Origin: Ostreococcus mediterraneus
Taxonomy: Eukaryota; Chlorophyta; Mamiellophyceae; Mamiellales; Bathycoccaceae
Direction: 5' to 3'
DNA: 64,000 nt
Assembly: GCA_012295225.1 (NCBI GenBank)
Contig: WMKK01000003.1
Span: 62,001-126,000 of the forward strand
A model generated the notes under the pieces. That model was given only the letters and a program-made list of their open reading frames with translations. It searched no databases and had not been told where the DNA came from. Below, in pieces: positions 55,666 to 64,000 of the stretch. A program made the position numbers and the translations under genes. The stretch's first letter is position 1. The number at the start of each line of letters is the position of its first letter.

Positions 55666-56445
55666 TTAAACCACTTCGAGAAGCACGAATGAATTTGCGG
55701 CGCGGTCCATAATGTCTCTCACTTCCTCGAATCTCGAGGCAACCGCGCTCGCGTGTAAAATTACCGCCGAGTCCCCCACGAACGTCACCGCAATTTTGCT
55801 CCGCCGTTGAATACTATCCAGTATATCGCCTTTCGGTCCGATACACATCTTTTCACCACCTAAAGCCTCCTCAATTTTCGCCCGACAGACGTCGGTGTAA
55901 TACTCGTATTGATAATACTTGCGTCCCGTTTTAGCATCGACGCGCTCGCTCGCATCACCGAGCAACTCGAACGCCATAGTACCACTTCGACCATTCTCAA
56001 TACCACCAATCACCCCAAACGCCGCGTTCGCATCCACGCTCGCGCGTTCGCTCGCCGTTAACGCCTCCGCAACCGCGCGCGCGCTCCCGTCGCTCTCCGC
56101 CAACATCGCCTTCGCCGTCCCCGTCAGCGGCTCCACGCGCACCGACACCGTATCGATCGTCTTAAAATCACCAATCATCACCACCGTCGCCCCGTTCGCG
56201 GGCACTTTCCCTCCATCGTACGCGCGGTCGATCGCGCGCACCCACGACGCCGGGTGCTCGAACGCCATCGATGCCGACGCTTTCCCGGCGAATGGCGCAT
56301 ACGTCGTCGTCGTCGTCGTCGCGCTCGCGCTCGCGCGCGGCGCGGGTGCGATCGCGGCGATCGCGGCGGCGAGATTGACACCTCGACGCGATATCGCCGT
56401 CGTCGTCGTCGTCGTCGCGGCGCTGGACGCGCGCGCTGGCGCCAT
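55666..56445 (-). CDS. PsbP-domain thylakoid-lumen protein
   Basis: PsbP-domain protein related to PPD family members that help assemble photosystems. 259 residues. The N-terminus holds a transit peptide with poly-Thr, then a twin-Arg lumen signal (AISRRGVNLAAAIAAIAPAP) ending in an Ala-rich site. The PsbP fold shows as SMAFEHPASWVRAIDRAYDG, DTVSVRVEPLTG, GRKYYQYEYYTDVCRAKIEE (K-Y-Y-x-[YF]-E-x near the end), and VTFVGDSAVILHASA. The RR motif suggests the Tat route. Which PPD subtype it is cannot be decided. Confidence 0.87.
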   Translation of the reverse strand: MAPARASSAATTTTTTAISRRGVNLAAAIAAIAPAPRASASATTTTTTYAPFAGKASASMAFEHPASWVRAIDRAYDGGKVPANGATVVMIGDFKTIDTVSVRVEPLTGTAKAMLAESDGSARAVAEALTASERASVDANAAFGVIGGIENGRSGTMAFELLGDASERVDAKTGRKYYQYEYYTDVCRAKIEEALGGEKMCIGPKGDILDSIQRRSKIAVTFVGDSAVILHASAVASRFEEVRDIMDRAANSFVLLEVV

Positions 56446-56530
56446 GGTGTGGCGCGATCGATCTCAAAATCTTTTATGGCGCCACACCGCGCCGCACGGT
56501 GGGTGCGTGGGCGTGCGACGCGAGGCCACG

Positions 56531-57352
56531 ATGGACGACGATTTCGACGTCGATTTCGACTTTGAAGACAAGCTCGATGCGAACGATACGCAGCCGCAGG
56601 CGCCGCCGCCTGAGCTCAACGAGCGCGGTCGTAAGAATTACCGTCAAACGGTGTGCCGGCACTGGTTGCGTAATTTGTGCATGAAGGGCAACGCGTGTGG
56701 GTTTTTGCATCAGTTTGACAAGTCGCGCATGCCTACGTGTAGGTTTTATGCAAAGTACGGCGAGTGTAAGGAGCCGGATTGTCCGTATAAGCACTCGTTG
56801 GAGGATGTGAAGGATTGTAACATGTACAAGCTCGGGTTTTGCATACACGGGCCTTTGTGTCGGTTTAGGCACGTGAAGACGCCTGGGCCGCCTCCACCGG
56901 TGGAAGAGGCGGCGTTGATTGGCCAGCCTGGGCATTTACACGGTGCGCTGTCGTTTAAGCAGCGAGAATATATGAAACAACAACAGTTGGCGTTGGCGCC
57001 TCGAGCGCCGGTGGACGACACGTTTAAGCCGCCGCCGTTACCGCCTGGGCCGCCACCGAAGCACACGGCGAAGAAGGAGGAGCGATTAGCGCTCCCTGAA
57101 GGGCCGGTTGCGCCCGCGGGTGCGCCACCGCCGCCGATGCCGCCGCCGGGTGGGCCCCCGCGCCCGCCCGCCGCTCCGCCGGGGGCTCCGCCTGGCGCTC
57201 CGCCGCCGCCCGCGGCGCCCGCGCCCGCGGCGCCGAGTGGTAAATGGGGGCAAGGTTTGAAAAAACGCAAGGCGGATGATGCGGGAATTCCCGATGGCAT
57301 GCCCGGTGCCGTAGGTGGTGACGACGATGACGACACTGTGGCCTTGACGTAG
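56531..57352 (+). CDS. CPSF30: CPSF30-like CCCH zinc-finger polyadenylation factor
   Basis: Polyadenylation-signal-recognition subunit of CPSF. 273 residues from ATG 56531. Three tandem CCCH fingers: CRHWLRNLCMKGNACGFLH, CRFYAKYGECKEPDCPYKH and CNMYKLGFCIHGPLCRFRH. They match fingers 1-3 of plant CPSF30 (animal and yeast forms have five). After the fingers come IGQPGHL-type residues and a long Pro/Gly/Ala region. There is no YTH domain of the kind found in the long plant isoform. The C-terminus is acidic (GGDDDDDTVALT). Confidence 0.93.
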   Translation: MDDDFDVDFDFEDKLDANDTQPQAPPPELNERGRKNYRQTVCRHWLRNLCMKGNACGFLHQFDKSRMPTCRFYAKYGECKEPDCPYKHSLEDVKDCNMYKLGFCIHGPLCRFRHVKTPGPPPPVEEAALIGQPGHLHGALSFKQREYMKQQQLALAPRAPVDDTFKPPPLPPGPPPKHTAKKEERLALPEGPVAPAGAPPPPMPPPGGPPRPPAAPPGAPPGAPPPPAAPAPAAPSGKWGQGLKKRKADDAGIPDGMPGAVGGDDDDDTVALT

Positions 57353-57479
57353 TAGAACGTAGCGCATAGACTCTTAAAAACGTTGAATGGAAATTTACTC
57401 TCTGTTATTCTATGCGCGGCGAGAGAATGGATGATCTGTGTGAATGAATAAAGTGATATGAACCAACATTTAGCTAGAA

Positions 57480-58907
57480 CTATTTCCCCCAGTCGTCATC
57501 GTCCCATCCATCGTCATCGTCTTTCACATCTTTCGCGGCGGGCGCGTCTTCGTCGTCAGAGACGCCCCAGTCGTCTGAGTTGGACACTGAATTCGTGCGC
57601 GAAGGGTCTTGCGCCGTACGCGACGGCGCCGATCGCGATGGCGCAGACGCATAAGACGTGTTGCTTTGTAAGCTCGATGTGCTACCGTTCCCAAAGCCGG
57701 AGTACCTGCCTCCTTGCGACGGCGGCACGTGCGACGGCCGGCTGGCGTTTTCAGTTTGACGACGAGCAAAAAAGTCGTCGCGTTGCGCCGCGATGGGGTC
57801 TTGATGTTGCGGCTCGTCATTCCACCCACCCCAAGAGTTTGATCCGCCACCGCCACCGCCACCGCCACTCGAGCTTTGCCTGCCGTACTGTTGATCGTCG
57901 AAACCAGTGGTTGGGATGTCGCTCGTCAAGCTCTCGATGGATTTCAACGCTCGACCAGAGACGTTTTTAAAGAACCCCCAACCTTGTTGCGCCAGTTCTG
58001 TCGCCTTACTCGCCGCCACGCTCGCCGTTTGCGAAGCACGCGCTTGTAAAACATCGTAATCACCGTCCTGGACGTTGCTCACGATGGACGATGTCGCTTG
58101 CGCGGCTCGATTCGCCGCTTGCATCGTAAACGAACCGAGCTTTGAAGTGACGCTCGAAATTTGTCCGATAAACGCGTCGAGATCATCCTCCTTTTTCGGT
58201 GGGCCGTTACCACCAGAACCGAAACCAACGTATTTACCACCTTGCGACGGGTGTAAACCTTCGGGTTTGGACGCGTTGAGCTGCTGCTGGCGCGCGAAGA
58301 AGGCATCTTTTTGTGACGCACTCGCCGCGTAATCCGAAGCCGTATACTCTTGTCCCGGACGCGCCGACCCCGACGAGTGTCCACCACCGTCGTTCCATCC
58401 CCAATCATCACCACCACCACCGCCTCGAGCGGCGTTACCGCGTCCACGCGACGTCGCGCCGCCGCCGCCGCCGCCGCCGCCGACCCGCGCATCGTCCCCG
58501 AACCGCGCCGGTCCCCGCTCCACCCTCGCCGGCGCCGTCCACTTCCCACCCTCCGCCATCACCTTGACTCGATCCCGAAACACTTCCGCCGCCTTTGAAT
58601 TATACTTGGACTTTATATCGCACGTCTTTGGTACACCGTGCTGCGCCAACCACGCGTTCAACGTCCCGTTTCCGCCCGCCCGCATCTTCCGCAGCTGCGC
58701 GTCGCTCCACGAATCCATCCCGACAGACCTCACGAACGACACGTGCACGCCCAGCCCGCGATGGGCGCCCGAACACTCCAAGCACACGAACGTCCCGTGC
58801 GAGACGGAGGCCCACTGTGGGTTCTTCGTCTCGCAATCCGCGCACACGGCGTTGGAATCTTGCGCTTGAAGCGCGCGGAGCGCGTCGCGCGCCTCGGCGC
58901 TCGCCAT
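57480..58907 (-). CDS. ArfGAP1-type GTPase-activating protein
   Basis: GAP for Arf GTPases at the Golgi. From ATG 58907 it has 475 residues; an ATG at 59000 would add an Arg-rich head. The ArfGAP zinc finger is N-terminal: [20 protein letters not shown] plus [20 protein letters not shown] (C-x2-C-x16-C-x2-C, with the arginine finger in AHRGLG), then [19 protein letters not shown]. The rest is Gly/Ser/Asp-rich with repeated [20 protein letters not shown]-type blocks (also [19 protein letters not shown]), a helix that may form an ALPS-like membrane sensor, and a Trp/Asp-rich end ([12 protein letters not shown]). The repeated P-P-S-Q-G-G-[KR]-Y-x-G-F-G motif fits plant AGD6/7-like proteins. Confidence 0.93.
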   Translation of the reverse strand: MASAEARDALRALQAQDSNAVCADCETKNPQWASVSHGTFVCLECSGAHRGLGVHVSFVRSVGMDSWSDAQLRKMRAGGNGTLNAWLAQHGVPKTCDIKSKYNSKAAEVFRDRVKVMAEGGKWTAPARVERGPARFGDDARVGGGGGGGGATSRGRGNAARGGGGGDDWGWNDGGGHSSGSARPGQEYTASDYAASASQKDAFFARQQQLNASKPEGLHPSQGGKYVGFGSGGNGPPKKEDDLDAFIGQISSVTSKLGSFTMQAANRAAQATSSIVSNVQDGDYDVLQARASQTASVAASKATELAQQGWGFFKNVSGRALKSIESLTSDIPTTGFDDQQYGRQSSSGGGGGGGGSNSWGGWNDEPQHQDPIAAQRDDFFARRQTENASRPSHVPPSQGGRYSGFGNGSTSSLQSNTSYASAPSRSAPSRTAQDPSRTNSVSNSDDWGVSDDEDAPAAKDVKDDDDGWDDDDWGK

Positions 58908-59162
58908 CGCGTGCTCCTGGGCGCGCGGCGACGCCGAGGCGCGACGGTCGCGTGCGACCGCGCAGGCGCGCGCGGGTGTGTCGACGATGGATGGTTTCAA
59001 AGTTGAAAGTTTTGGATGAACGTGACAGGATCTTCCCTGGTCATGATTGGTCGATGTGTGGGGTGCGTCCCCACACGTGAGGAATCACATGGAGCGCCAT
59101 CGGTCCAACGAACGGCAGAACGCGCCGGAACGCGCCGCGCCGCGCGTCGTGACGTTCGCGGG

Positions 59163-60299
59163 ATGTCGGAGATGTCGGGCGATGCCGCCGCCGCGTGCGA
59201 TATCGCGTGCGATGCGAGCTCGAAAGAGCCGTCGTATCCGGATCCAACACCAAAGGAGCTGGAATCGATGGCGAAAATTAAGGCGTGGCTCAAGCGCGAT
59301 GGGCTGGCGATGCCGTCGACGATGACGCATGAGGAATGCGGAGGGGAAGATCGAGCGGTGTTGAAGTTTATTCGAGCGCGGAAGACGGCGGAGAAGTCGT
59401 ACGAGATGTTGACGAAGACGTTGGAGTGGCGCAAGGCGAACGACGTCGACCGGTGTCTTGAGACGCCGATCAGCGCGGAGCATTTGCGACACGTGAGAGA
59501 GATTCCGGCGTTTTACTGCGGATTTGGAAAGACAGGGCATCCGGTGTACCTAGAACACACGGCGGCGATTCCTTGGGATACGATCCTGGCAAATATGACG
59601 ACGGATGAGTTTTTGGTGAGCCAAGTGCAAACGCTCGAATGGCAAGCGAGCGTGGTGTTTCCAGAAGCGTCGAGGCGCGCGGGAGATGCAATCACGCAAG
59701 TAATTAACGTATGGGATTTAAAAGGTTTAACCCTGAGTGGGTTTTCCTCCGATGTTCGAGCGTTGGTGAAGAAGGCGAGCGCCCTGGCGCAGGATAATTA
59801 CCCAGAGGGATTGTACGCGGCGTACATCATCAACGCTCCGAAAATCTTCTCCATGGTGTGGGCCGTGGTAAAACAGTTCTTAGACGCAAAAACAGTAGCC
59901 AAGGTGCACATTTACGGCAGCGGGGATAAAATGTGGACCAAGCTCATGGATCGATTGGGCGAAGGCGTGACGCTGCGTAAGGAGATGGTGTGCTGCTCCA
60001 AGGCAGACATTGGAAAGCCAGAGGCGGAATACGGCTTACAAGGCGCACACGGGGCGACGCAGCGCTGGATAAGAGATCGTATCGCCGGAAGAGAGTCCGA
60101 CTTTGGATCCGCGCCAGGCGTACTGCGTCGGGAGAGCAGTACGAAGGATATCTTTGACATTTTTTTTGACGCTTCCGACGATCTGTGCGCGCCCGACTTG
60201 GCATCATTCAACCAAAGATCGTCGTCGGCACGCCTGTCATCGTCGCAACCCGCGGTGGAAAGCGTTAGTGCGAGCAAATCGAAAAAGTGCTGTTGCTAG
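59163..60299 (+). CDS. Sec14-like CRAL-TRIO lipid-transfer protein with Cys-rich end
   Basis: Phosphatidylinositol/phosphatidylcholine-transfer type protein. 378 residues from ATG 59163 (59172 also possible). CRAL-TRIO-N is RAVLKFIRARKTAEKSYEML. The lipid-binding domain shows GKTGHPVYLEHTAAIPWDTI and INVWDLKGLTLSGF, the helix-strand DNYPEGLYAAYIINAPKIFS (Y-P-E motif), VWAVVKQFLDAKTVAKVHIY and the FGG-like end KAEYGLQGAH. After a Ser-rich linker the protein ends SASKSKKCCC, a basic patch plus three cysteines that could be palmitoylated or prenylated for membrane anchoring. Confidence 0.88.
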   Translation: MSEMSGDAAAACDIACDASSKEPSYPDPTPKELESMAKIKAWLKRDGLAMPSTMTHEECGGEDRAVLKFIRARKTAEKSYEMLTKTLEWRKANDVDRCLETPISAEHLRHVREIPAFYCGFGKTGHPVYLEHTAAIPWDTILANMTTDEFLVSQVQTLEWQASVVFPEASRRAGDAITQVINVWDLKGLTLSGFSSDVRALVKKASALAQDNYPEGLYAAYIINAPKIFSMVWAVVKQFLDAKTVAKVHIYGSGDKMWTKLMDRLGEGVTLRKEMVCCSKADIGKPEAEYGLQGAHGATQRWIRDRIAGRESDFGSAPGVLRRESSTKDIFDIFFDASDDLCAPDLASFNQRSSSARLSSSQPAVESVSASKSKKCCC

Positions 60300-60486
60300 T
60301 CGTATTAGTAGAACGCAGTCGCTCGTGAGACCTCGATTTCATGTATAAACAAAGAAAACGCCAGAGGCCGTAATTTATCAACTTTTTAACGCACCGCGAG
60401 CGAGAGCGCGCAACATCGCATTTTCACTTTTATCGTCATCTTCTACATATCATCATCTTATCATACATCAAAAATTCTAGAAGAGC

Positions 60487-60831
60487 CTACAACTCAATTT
60501 CGGGTTGTTGCGTCGGGAGCAAATTGAAACGCTTCTTCAACGCCACGCGCTGCTTGGAAAACTTATCATCCGGCGAGAATCTCGCTGGGTGCGCCGATTG
60601 CGTGGGCGAACCATCCGGTGCAGTTTTCTACGACGCACACAAGCACACAAGTACACGTCAGTCTCACTATCGATTGCGAAAGCGCGAATAAACGCCGCGG
60701 TCGCGACAATTCTCTCGCGTCCATTGGTTTCCCTGTCTCTACCCACACGCCGCGCTCGCGTGCTCGTTTCGCCACGCACCTTGAGCGTATACACCCGCTC
60801 ACCCTTCTCGTTCATGTAGTACATCAAATAC
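60487..60831 (-). CDS. NOP10: NOP10, H/ACA snoRNP protein (spliced gene)
   Basis: Small H/ACA RNP subunit for rRNA pseudouridylation and telomerase RNP. The last exon (60487-60627) codes [20 protein letters not shown], then [20 protein letters not shown] and QPEIEL. The preceding exon (60780-60831) codes [17 protein letters not shown]. Joined, they match NOP10 end to end (Y-Y-[LI]-N-E-x-G-[DE]-R-V-Y-T-L-K-K; [12 protein letters not shown]). The intron 60628-60779 has donor GTGCGTG, branch-like CTGAC and acceptor TAG. Upstream of 60831, CTAAC and CGCAG suggest a further intron, so the start codon may be split by that intron or be the internal ATG at 60824. About 64 residues in all. Confidence 0.85.
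60628..60779 (-). other. Spliceosomal intron in NOP10
   Basis: 152 nt, phase 0; donor AAG|GTGCGTGG, branch-like CTGAC about 25 nt before the acceptor GTCGTAG|AAA. Homology on both sides fixes the boundaries. Confidence 0.85.
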
Positions 60832-61106
60832 CTGCGCGCGAGAACGCATCGTCGCGGTTAGTGTCCGTTTTCGCACGACAGCCCTACCACCCAGCGCCGC
60901 CGCCGCCGATCGCATCATCGATCTGTTCCGTCTCGGCCACGCTCGCAGTCGTTGAACGCGCGCGCGCGGCGGTCACAAACGCTGAAACGTGCGCACGCGC
61001 GTTCGTTCGCGTCGGTGGACGTACATGGTGCGCGATGTTCTCGCTGCGAATGCGCGTGGGACAATGACGCGCCATAGCGCGACGCAGTCGTTCGTCGTGA
61101 CGCGCG

Positions 61107-61418
61107 ATGCCGCCGAACAACGCGAACCCGATGCAATTCTTGCTCGACAACCCGCTGAAACTGTACCGCGACTGCATGCGCTTGGCGGATTTGCTCGCGG
61201 CGAAGCAAGGGTACCCGCGAGACGTGTTGCGCGCGACGGTGCGCGCGCCGTGGCGAGCGAATCAAAAGGAGACGGATGTGGAGAAGATTGGGGCGCAGCG
61301 CGAGGCGGCGGTGCGTGGGTTGAGTAATTATATGATGTATGAAGCGTCGCGGGGGGCGATGGAGGGCGTGCCGGCGTTCGTGAAGGAGGACGACGATGGA
61401 GAAGGTCGTCGGCGTTGA
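61107..61418 (+). CDS. LYR-motif (LYRM-like) small mitochondrial protein
   Basis: 103 residues. It begins MPPNNANPMQFLLDNPLKLY, with an LYR tripeptide in KLYRDCMRLADLLAAKQGYP. A basic middle (VLRATVRAPWRANQKETDVE) and helix (REAAVRGLSNYMMYEASRGA) follow. LYR proteins act as assembly factors or subunits of respiratory complexes and in Fe-S delivery through acyl-carrier protein. The exact member is not identified. It starts about 275 bp from the NOP10 exon and probably shares its divergent promoter. Confidence 0.65.
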   Translation: MPPNNANPMQFLLDNPLKLYRDCMRLADLLAAKQGYPRDVLRATVRAPWRANQKETDVEKIGAQREAAVRGLSNYMMYEASRGAMEGVPAFVKEDDDGEGRRR

Positions 61419-61541
61419 CGCGGTGGTTCCGGGACAAGTCGTGTAAAACATTGGAATTGTAAAACGTATTGCTAAGAAAGTGCGCACGCGCGCGCTGGTT
61501 CATGATTTCTTTTATCACTCTTTTCGTTTTTCTTTTCGTCG

Positions 61542-62315
61542 TTACGTGTAGCGAAGCTCGTTGATTGCTCGATTACTCGCGTGCAACACAAACGCCAAGA
61601 GCAAGATGACTTGAGGGACAAGCACCGTGGAGACGCATAACGCAAACGTGAGCCTCTGTGCGACGAGATTTCGTAACTGCTGATTGCTAACTCTCGACAA
61701 GTTGAGCGCAAATGCAAGCTGATGGGTCACAATCATCATCGCGACGAACATGTACGCACACTCGCATTGTTGTCTACGGCCAAATCCGAGTCGCCTTAAA
61801 GGCACGAGGAACTGCGCGCAGCCAAGAACGATGGCGACAGTCATCGCGTACGCCATCGTGATCGATCGCAGCGCGTCGAATTCAAGTATTGAGAAGAACG
61901 CAACAAATAATATTGCGCACGTGACGAAAGCGCACACGAACAAATCAAACAATGACATGGACGCTTCGTCTTCTTCGTCTCCGTCGCTCAAGCAGCAACA
62001 TAATTTGCGCACCAACCAGCTACGACGACGCCTCGATGAGGACGTTCCATCTTCAGACAGCTCGTGTTGCAATATATTCGTCCGCTTCAGACAAATTTCA
62101 CACGTATCATCGCCCCGAGAAGTAAACCAGCGCCGCGCACAGGCGTCGTGACATGAAACACCTTTGCAATCACACGCGAAGCGCGCGGCGTCGTCGGGTG
62201 CCACGGTTTCGAAACATATTCTACACGTCACCTCCGACGTCACAGATGAGGGACCGCGGTCGACATCAGCGAGCTCAATGCCGCTGTCATCGTTGACCGT
62301 GACGATGGTTGGCAT
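61542..62315 (-). CDS. MARCH-type RING-CH E3 ubiquitin ligase
   Basis: 257 residues. The RING-CH (C4HC3) is at about residues 31-80: TCRICFETVAPDD, FACDCKGVSCHDACARRWFT and DTCEICLKR, with the diagnostic W-F between the His and the last Cys pair. Four membrane helices follow (LFVCAFVTCAILFVAFFSIL, SITMAYAMTVAIVLGCAQFL, YMFVAMMIVTHQLAFALNL, LCVSTVLVPQVILLLAFVLH). This is the standard plant MARCH-like layout with the RING before several helices. It probably ubiquitinates membrane proteins at endomembranes. Confidence 0.9.
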   Translation of the reverse strand: MPTIVTVNDDSGIELADVDRGPSSVTSEVTCRICFETVAPDDAARFACDCKGVSCHDACARRWFTSRGDDTCEICLKRTNILQHELSEDGTSSSRRRRSWLVRKLCCCLSDGDEEDEASMSLFDLFVCAFVTCAILFVAFFSILEFDALRSITMAYAMTVAIVLGCAQFLVPLRRLGFGRRQQCECAYMFVAMMIVTHQLAFALNLSRVSNQQLRNLVAQRLTFALCVSTVLVPQVILLLAFVLHASNRAINELRYT

Positions 62316-62415
62316 TTCATGAATGTGAGTTTGTGTGGCGTTTCATGCGAGTTCGCGCGTCACATGCCTCGACGTCGTAAATCGTTTTCATGTTACATTA
62401 CAGGTACCAGGTAGT

Positions 62416-63876
62416 TTACTGCTGCTGCTCTTGCACCGCAGGGGATTCATCGGGCGGGGACTTTTCTTGCGGCTGATCGTCCACTTCGGGTTCGACCGCA
62501 ACGGGTGCGGCAGCGGGTTCGAGTTCTGCGTTCGCGGCGGCGGGTTCGATGACTGGGACGTCAATGTTTGCCAGTCCTTGCGCCTCCAGTTGCGCCTCTG
62601 CTTCGGCACGCGCCTTTAATATCGCGCGCTTCTCGCGCTCTTCAGCCATGGACTTTGCCGCCGCGGCGTTGGCTTCGACATCCTTCACCGCACGCTTGAT
62701 AATCTTTGAGCAATCGTCGTGTCCCTTCTTGGCGGCGATTTGCTTCGGTGTTTTCCCCTTGGCGTCGCACGCGTGCGGGCTGGCGCCGCGCTTGAGCAAC
62801 AACGCCACGGTGTCTTCGTAGCCGCCACTGCATGCGGCGTGTAATGGTGTAGCGCCCTTGGAATCGGTGCATTCAATGTCGCAGCCGTTATCGAGTAATA
62901 ATTCCACGACGTCGTCGTGGCCTTTTCTCGCGGCGAGATGCAGCGCCGTGGCGCCGTTACCAGCTTTGACACTCAAATCGACGTCTGATTTGATCAAACG
63001 ACCGACGACGGCGACATGCCCTTTCGAACACGCCACGTGTAAAGCGTTATTGTCGCAATCGTCCTTGGCATACAAGTTGGCGCCATGTTTGAGCAATAAT
63101 TTAATCACGTCTGCGTGTCCCTTAGCCGCGGCGATGAGCAACGGCGTCGTCGCGTCGTCCGAAGACTTACCCTCATCCACGTTCGCACCGAGCTCAAGGA
63201 GCTCGCGGGCATCGACAAAATCACCGCTCGCCACCGCCGCGTGCAAAGCGCCCGCTTCTTTCGCGCGCGCCGCTTTCTTCTTCAACAGTTTCTTACTCGG
63301 CTCTTTATCCATGCCGAACATCTCCGCCGCAGATTTTTTAGCCTTCTCACCGTTCTCATCGCCCCCCTCGTCGTCGCTCTCGCCCGCCGCCTTGGACTTG
63401 GGCGGTGGATTATCCCAAGAGTAACTCGTCGCATATTTATTCCCCAGATTCATATCGCGCTTGGAATTCTCACCAAACGAAGGCGGAGCGTCGCCGCCGG
63501 AACCGACGCGTTCGTACGCGTTCGACGTCGATTCCCGTCGTCTCTGCTCCCGATCCCCAGAACTTTGCGTGTTCCAATCCGGCGTCGGAGGCTTCTGGTG
63601 ATTCCCCATGTGCGCAGGAGTCGCCTTGCCGTCAGCGCTCGGTAACTTCCAACCCACGGTGGCCGCCGCGACGTCCGCGGCGTCCCGCAACGACGACGTC
63701 AATCCATTCTTCAACGACTCTAAACCGAGCGATGACGACGTGTCATGCGCGTGAGGACCCTACGACAGCGATACCAAAAGATGCCGACATATCTTTGTCA
63801 GTCAACGTCACGCGCACGAACGCGCGCGCGAGATTTTTACGTCGCGAATGAAATTCGCAAACAACACCCAATTCAT
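62416..63876 (-). CDS. Ankyrin-repeat protein (two exons)
   Basis: About 460 residues. Exon 2 (62416-63759) opens right after acceptor CTGTCGTAG with GPHAHDTSSSLGLESLKNGL. A plausible exon 1 is 63841-63876 (ATG 63876, MNWVLFANFIRD), with donor GTAAAA and an 81-nt intron in phase 0. The first 150 residues are low-complexity with STSNAYERVG and NKYATSYSWDNPPP. Five to six ankyrin repeats follow from residue 180 (TPLLIAAAKGHADVIKLLLK; NALHVACSKGHVAVVGRLIK; TALHLAARKGHDDVVELLLD; TPLHAACSGGYEDTVALLLK). An Ala/Glu/Lys helix and a Glu/Pro/Ala tail end the protein. The binding partner is unknown. Confidence 0.75.
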
Positions 63877-64000
63877 GGCTCACACACAAACCCACGCGCG
63901 TCGCGCGCCCGAAGCGCGCCCAGCGCGCGCGATCGCGCGTCACGCGCGTCTCGCACTCGCGCACGCACCTTGTTCACCTCGCCCACGCGTTCGTACCCAC
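63877..64000. other. Right window edge, no gene recognised
   Basis: GC-rich sequence upstream of the ankyrin gene's first exon, with CGCGCG runs. Presumably its promoter; no supported feature. Confidence 0.4.

Noticed and set aside
55919-56530. N-terminal extension of the CPSF30 gene
   Set aside because: It is antisense to the PsbP-domain gene and the zinc-finger protein is complete from 56531.

Overview
The window looks like a nuclear chromosome segment of a very compact green picoalga, most likely Mamiellophyceae (Ostreococcus or a close relative such as Bathycoccus or Micromonas). The evidence is GC-rich DNA, about 48 genes and gene fragments in 64 kb, mostly intronless and packed on both strands with gaps of 30-400 bp. 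Eukaryotic core genes lie next to plastid-targeted ones (CYP38-like, PsbP-domain, POR-like, HCF107-like). The few introns I can place use GTGCGT-like or GTAAAA donors. The species is inferred from style and content, not from a search.

Layout. 1-19.3 kb holds housekeeping genes: BUD23 (cut by the window edge), a TPT-family transporter, SMU1, a KDEL-receptor-like protein, cytidine deaminase, a CYP38-like lumenal protein, an unknown, a DsbA-fold protein, a DUF3082 plastid membrane protein, an SRSF1-like factor, SPC25, a TFIIIC subunit, mitochondrial uL29, an NTA1-like amidase, PWP1 and CDC5. 19.7-35.9 kb holds a bacterial-type ammonium transporter, an INCENP homologue split by an intron, organellar MetRS, topoisomerase VI A (SPO11-3), CENP-X/MHF2, an MsrB-like protein, a POR-like reductase, an unknown membrane protein, adenylate kinase, an HCF107/Mbb1-like RNA-binding protein and a FOXRED2-like flavoprotein. 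41.1-64 kb is ordinary again: a J-domain membrane protein, RecQ, an NCLX-type exchanger, a DAO-type oxidoreductase, TIM14, Aquarius, a PsbP-domain protein, CPSF30, ArfGAP, a Sec14-like protein, NOP10, an LYR protein, a MARCH-type RING protein and an ankyrin protein.

The stretch from about 36.0 to 41.2 kb differs from the rest. It has two overlapping unknown reading frames, one with an 87-bp in-frame minisatellite, a (GAT)n tract beside a perfect hairpin, a 22-bp tandem repeat, an inverted repeat and a 21-bp direct repeat. It also has a cytosine-methyltransferase-like reading frame in a patch holding all nine N calls I found, and a headless aminopeptidase N C-terminus abutting the J-domain gene. 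I read it as a rearranged accessory island or poorly assembled region. It is the best place to look for something new.

Splicing and RNA genes recur (SMU1, CDC5, Aquarius, SRSF1-like, CPSF30), as do plastid photosystem-assembly factors and chromosome genes (INCENP, CENP-X, TOP6A, RecQ). I see no operon-like arrangement. Functional relations are those of the conserved eukaryotic complexes, not of gene order. I recognised no tRNA, rRNA, CRISPR array, retroelement or virus-like element.
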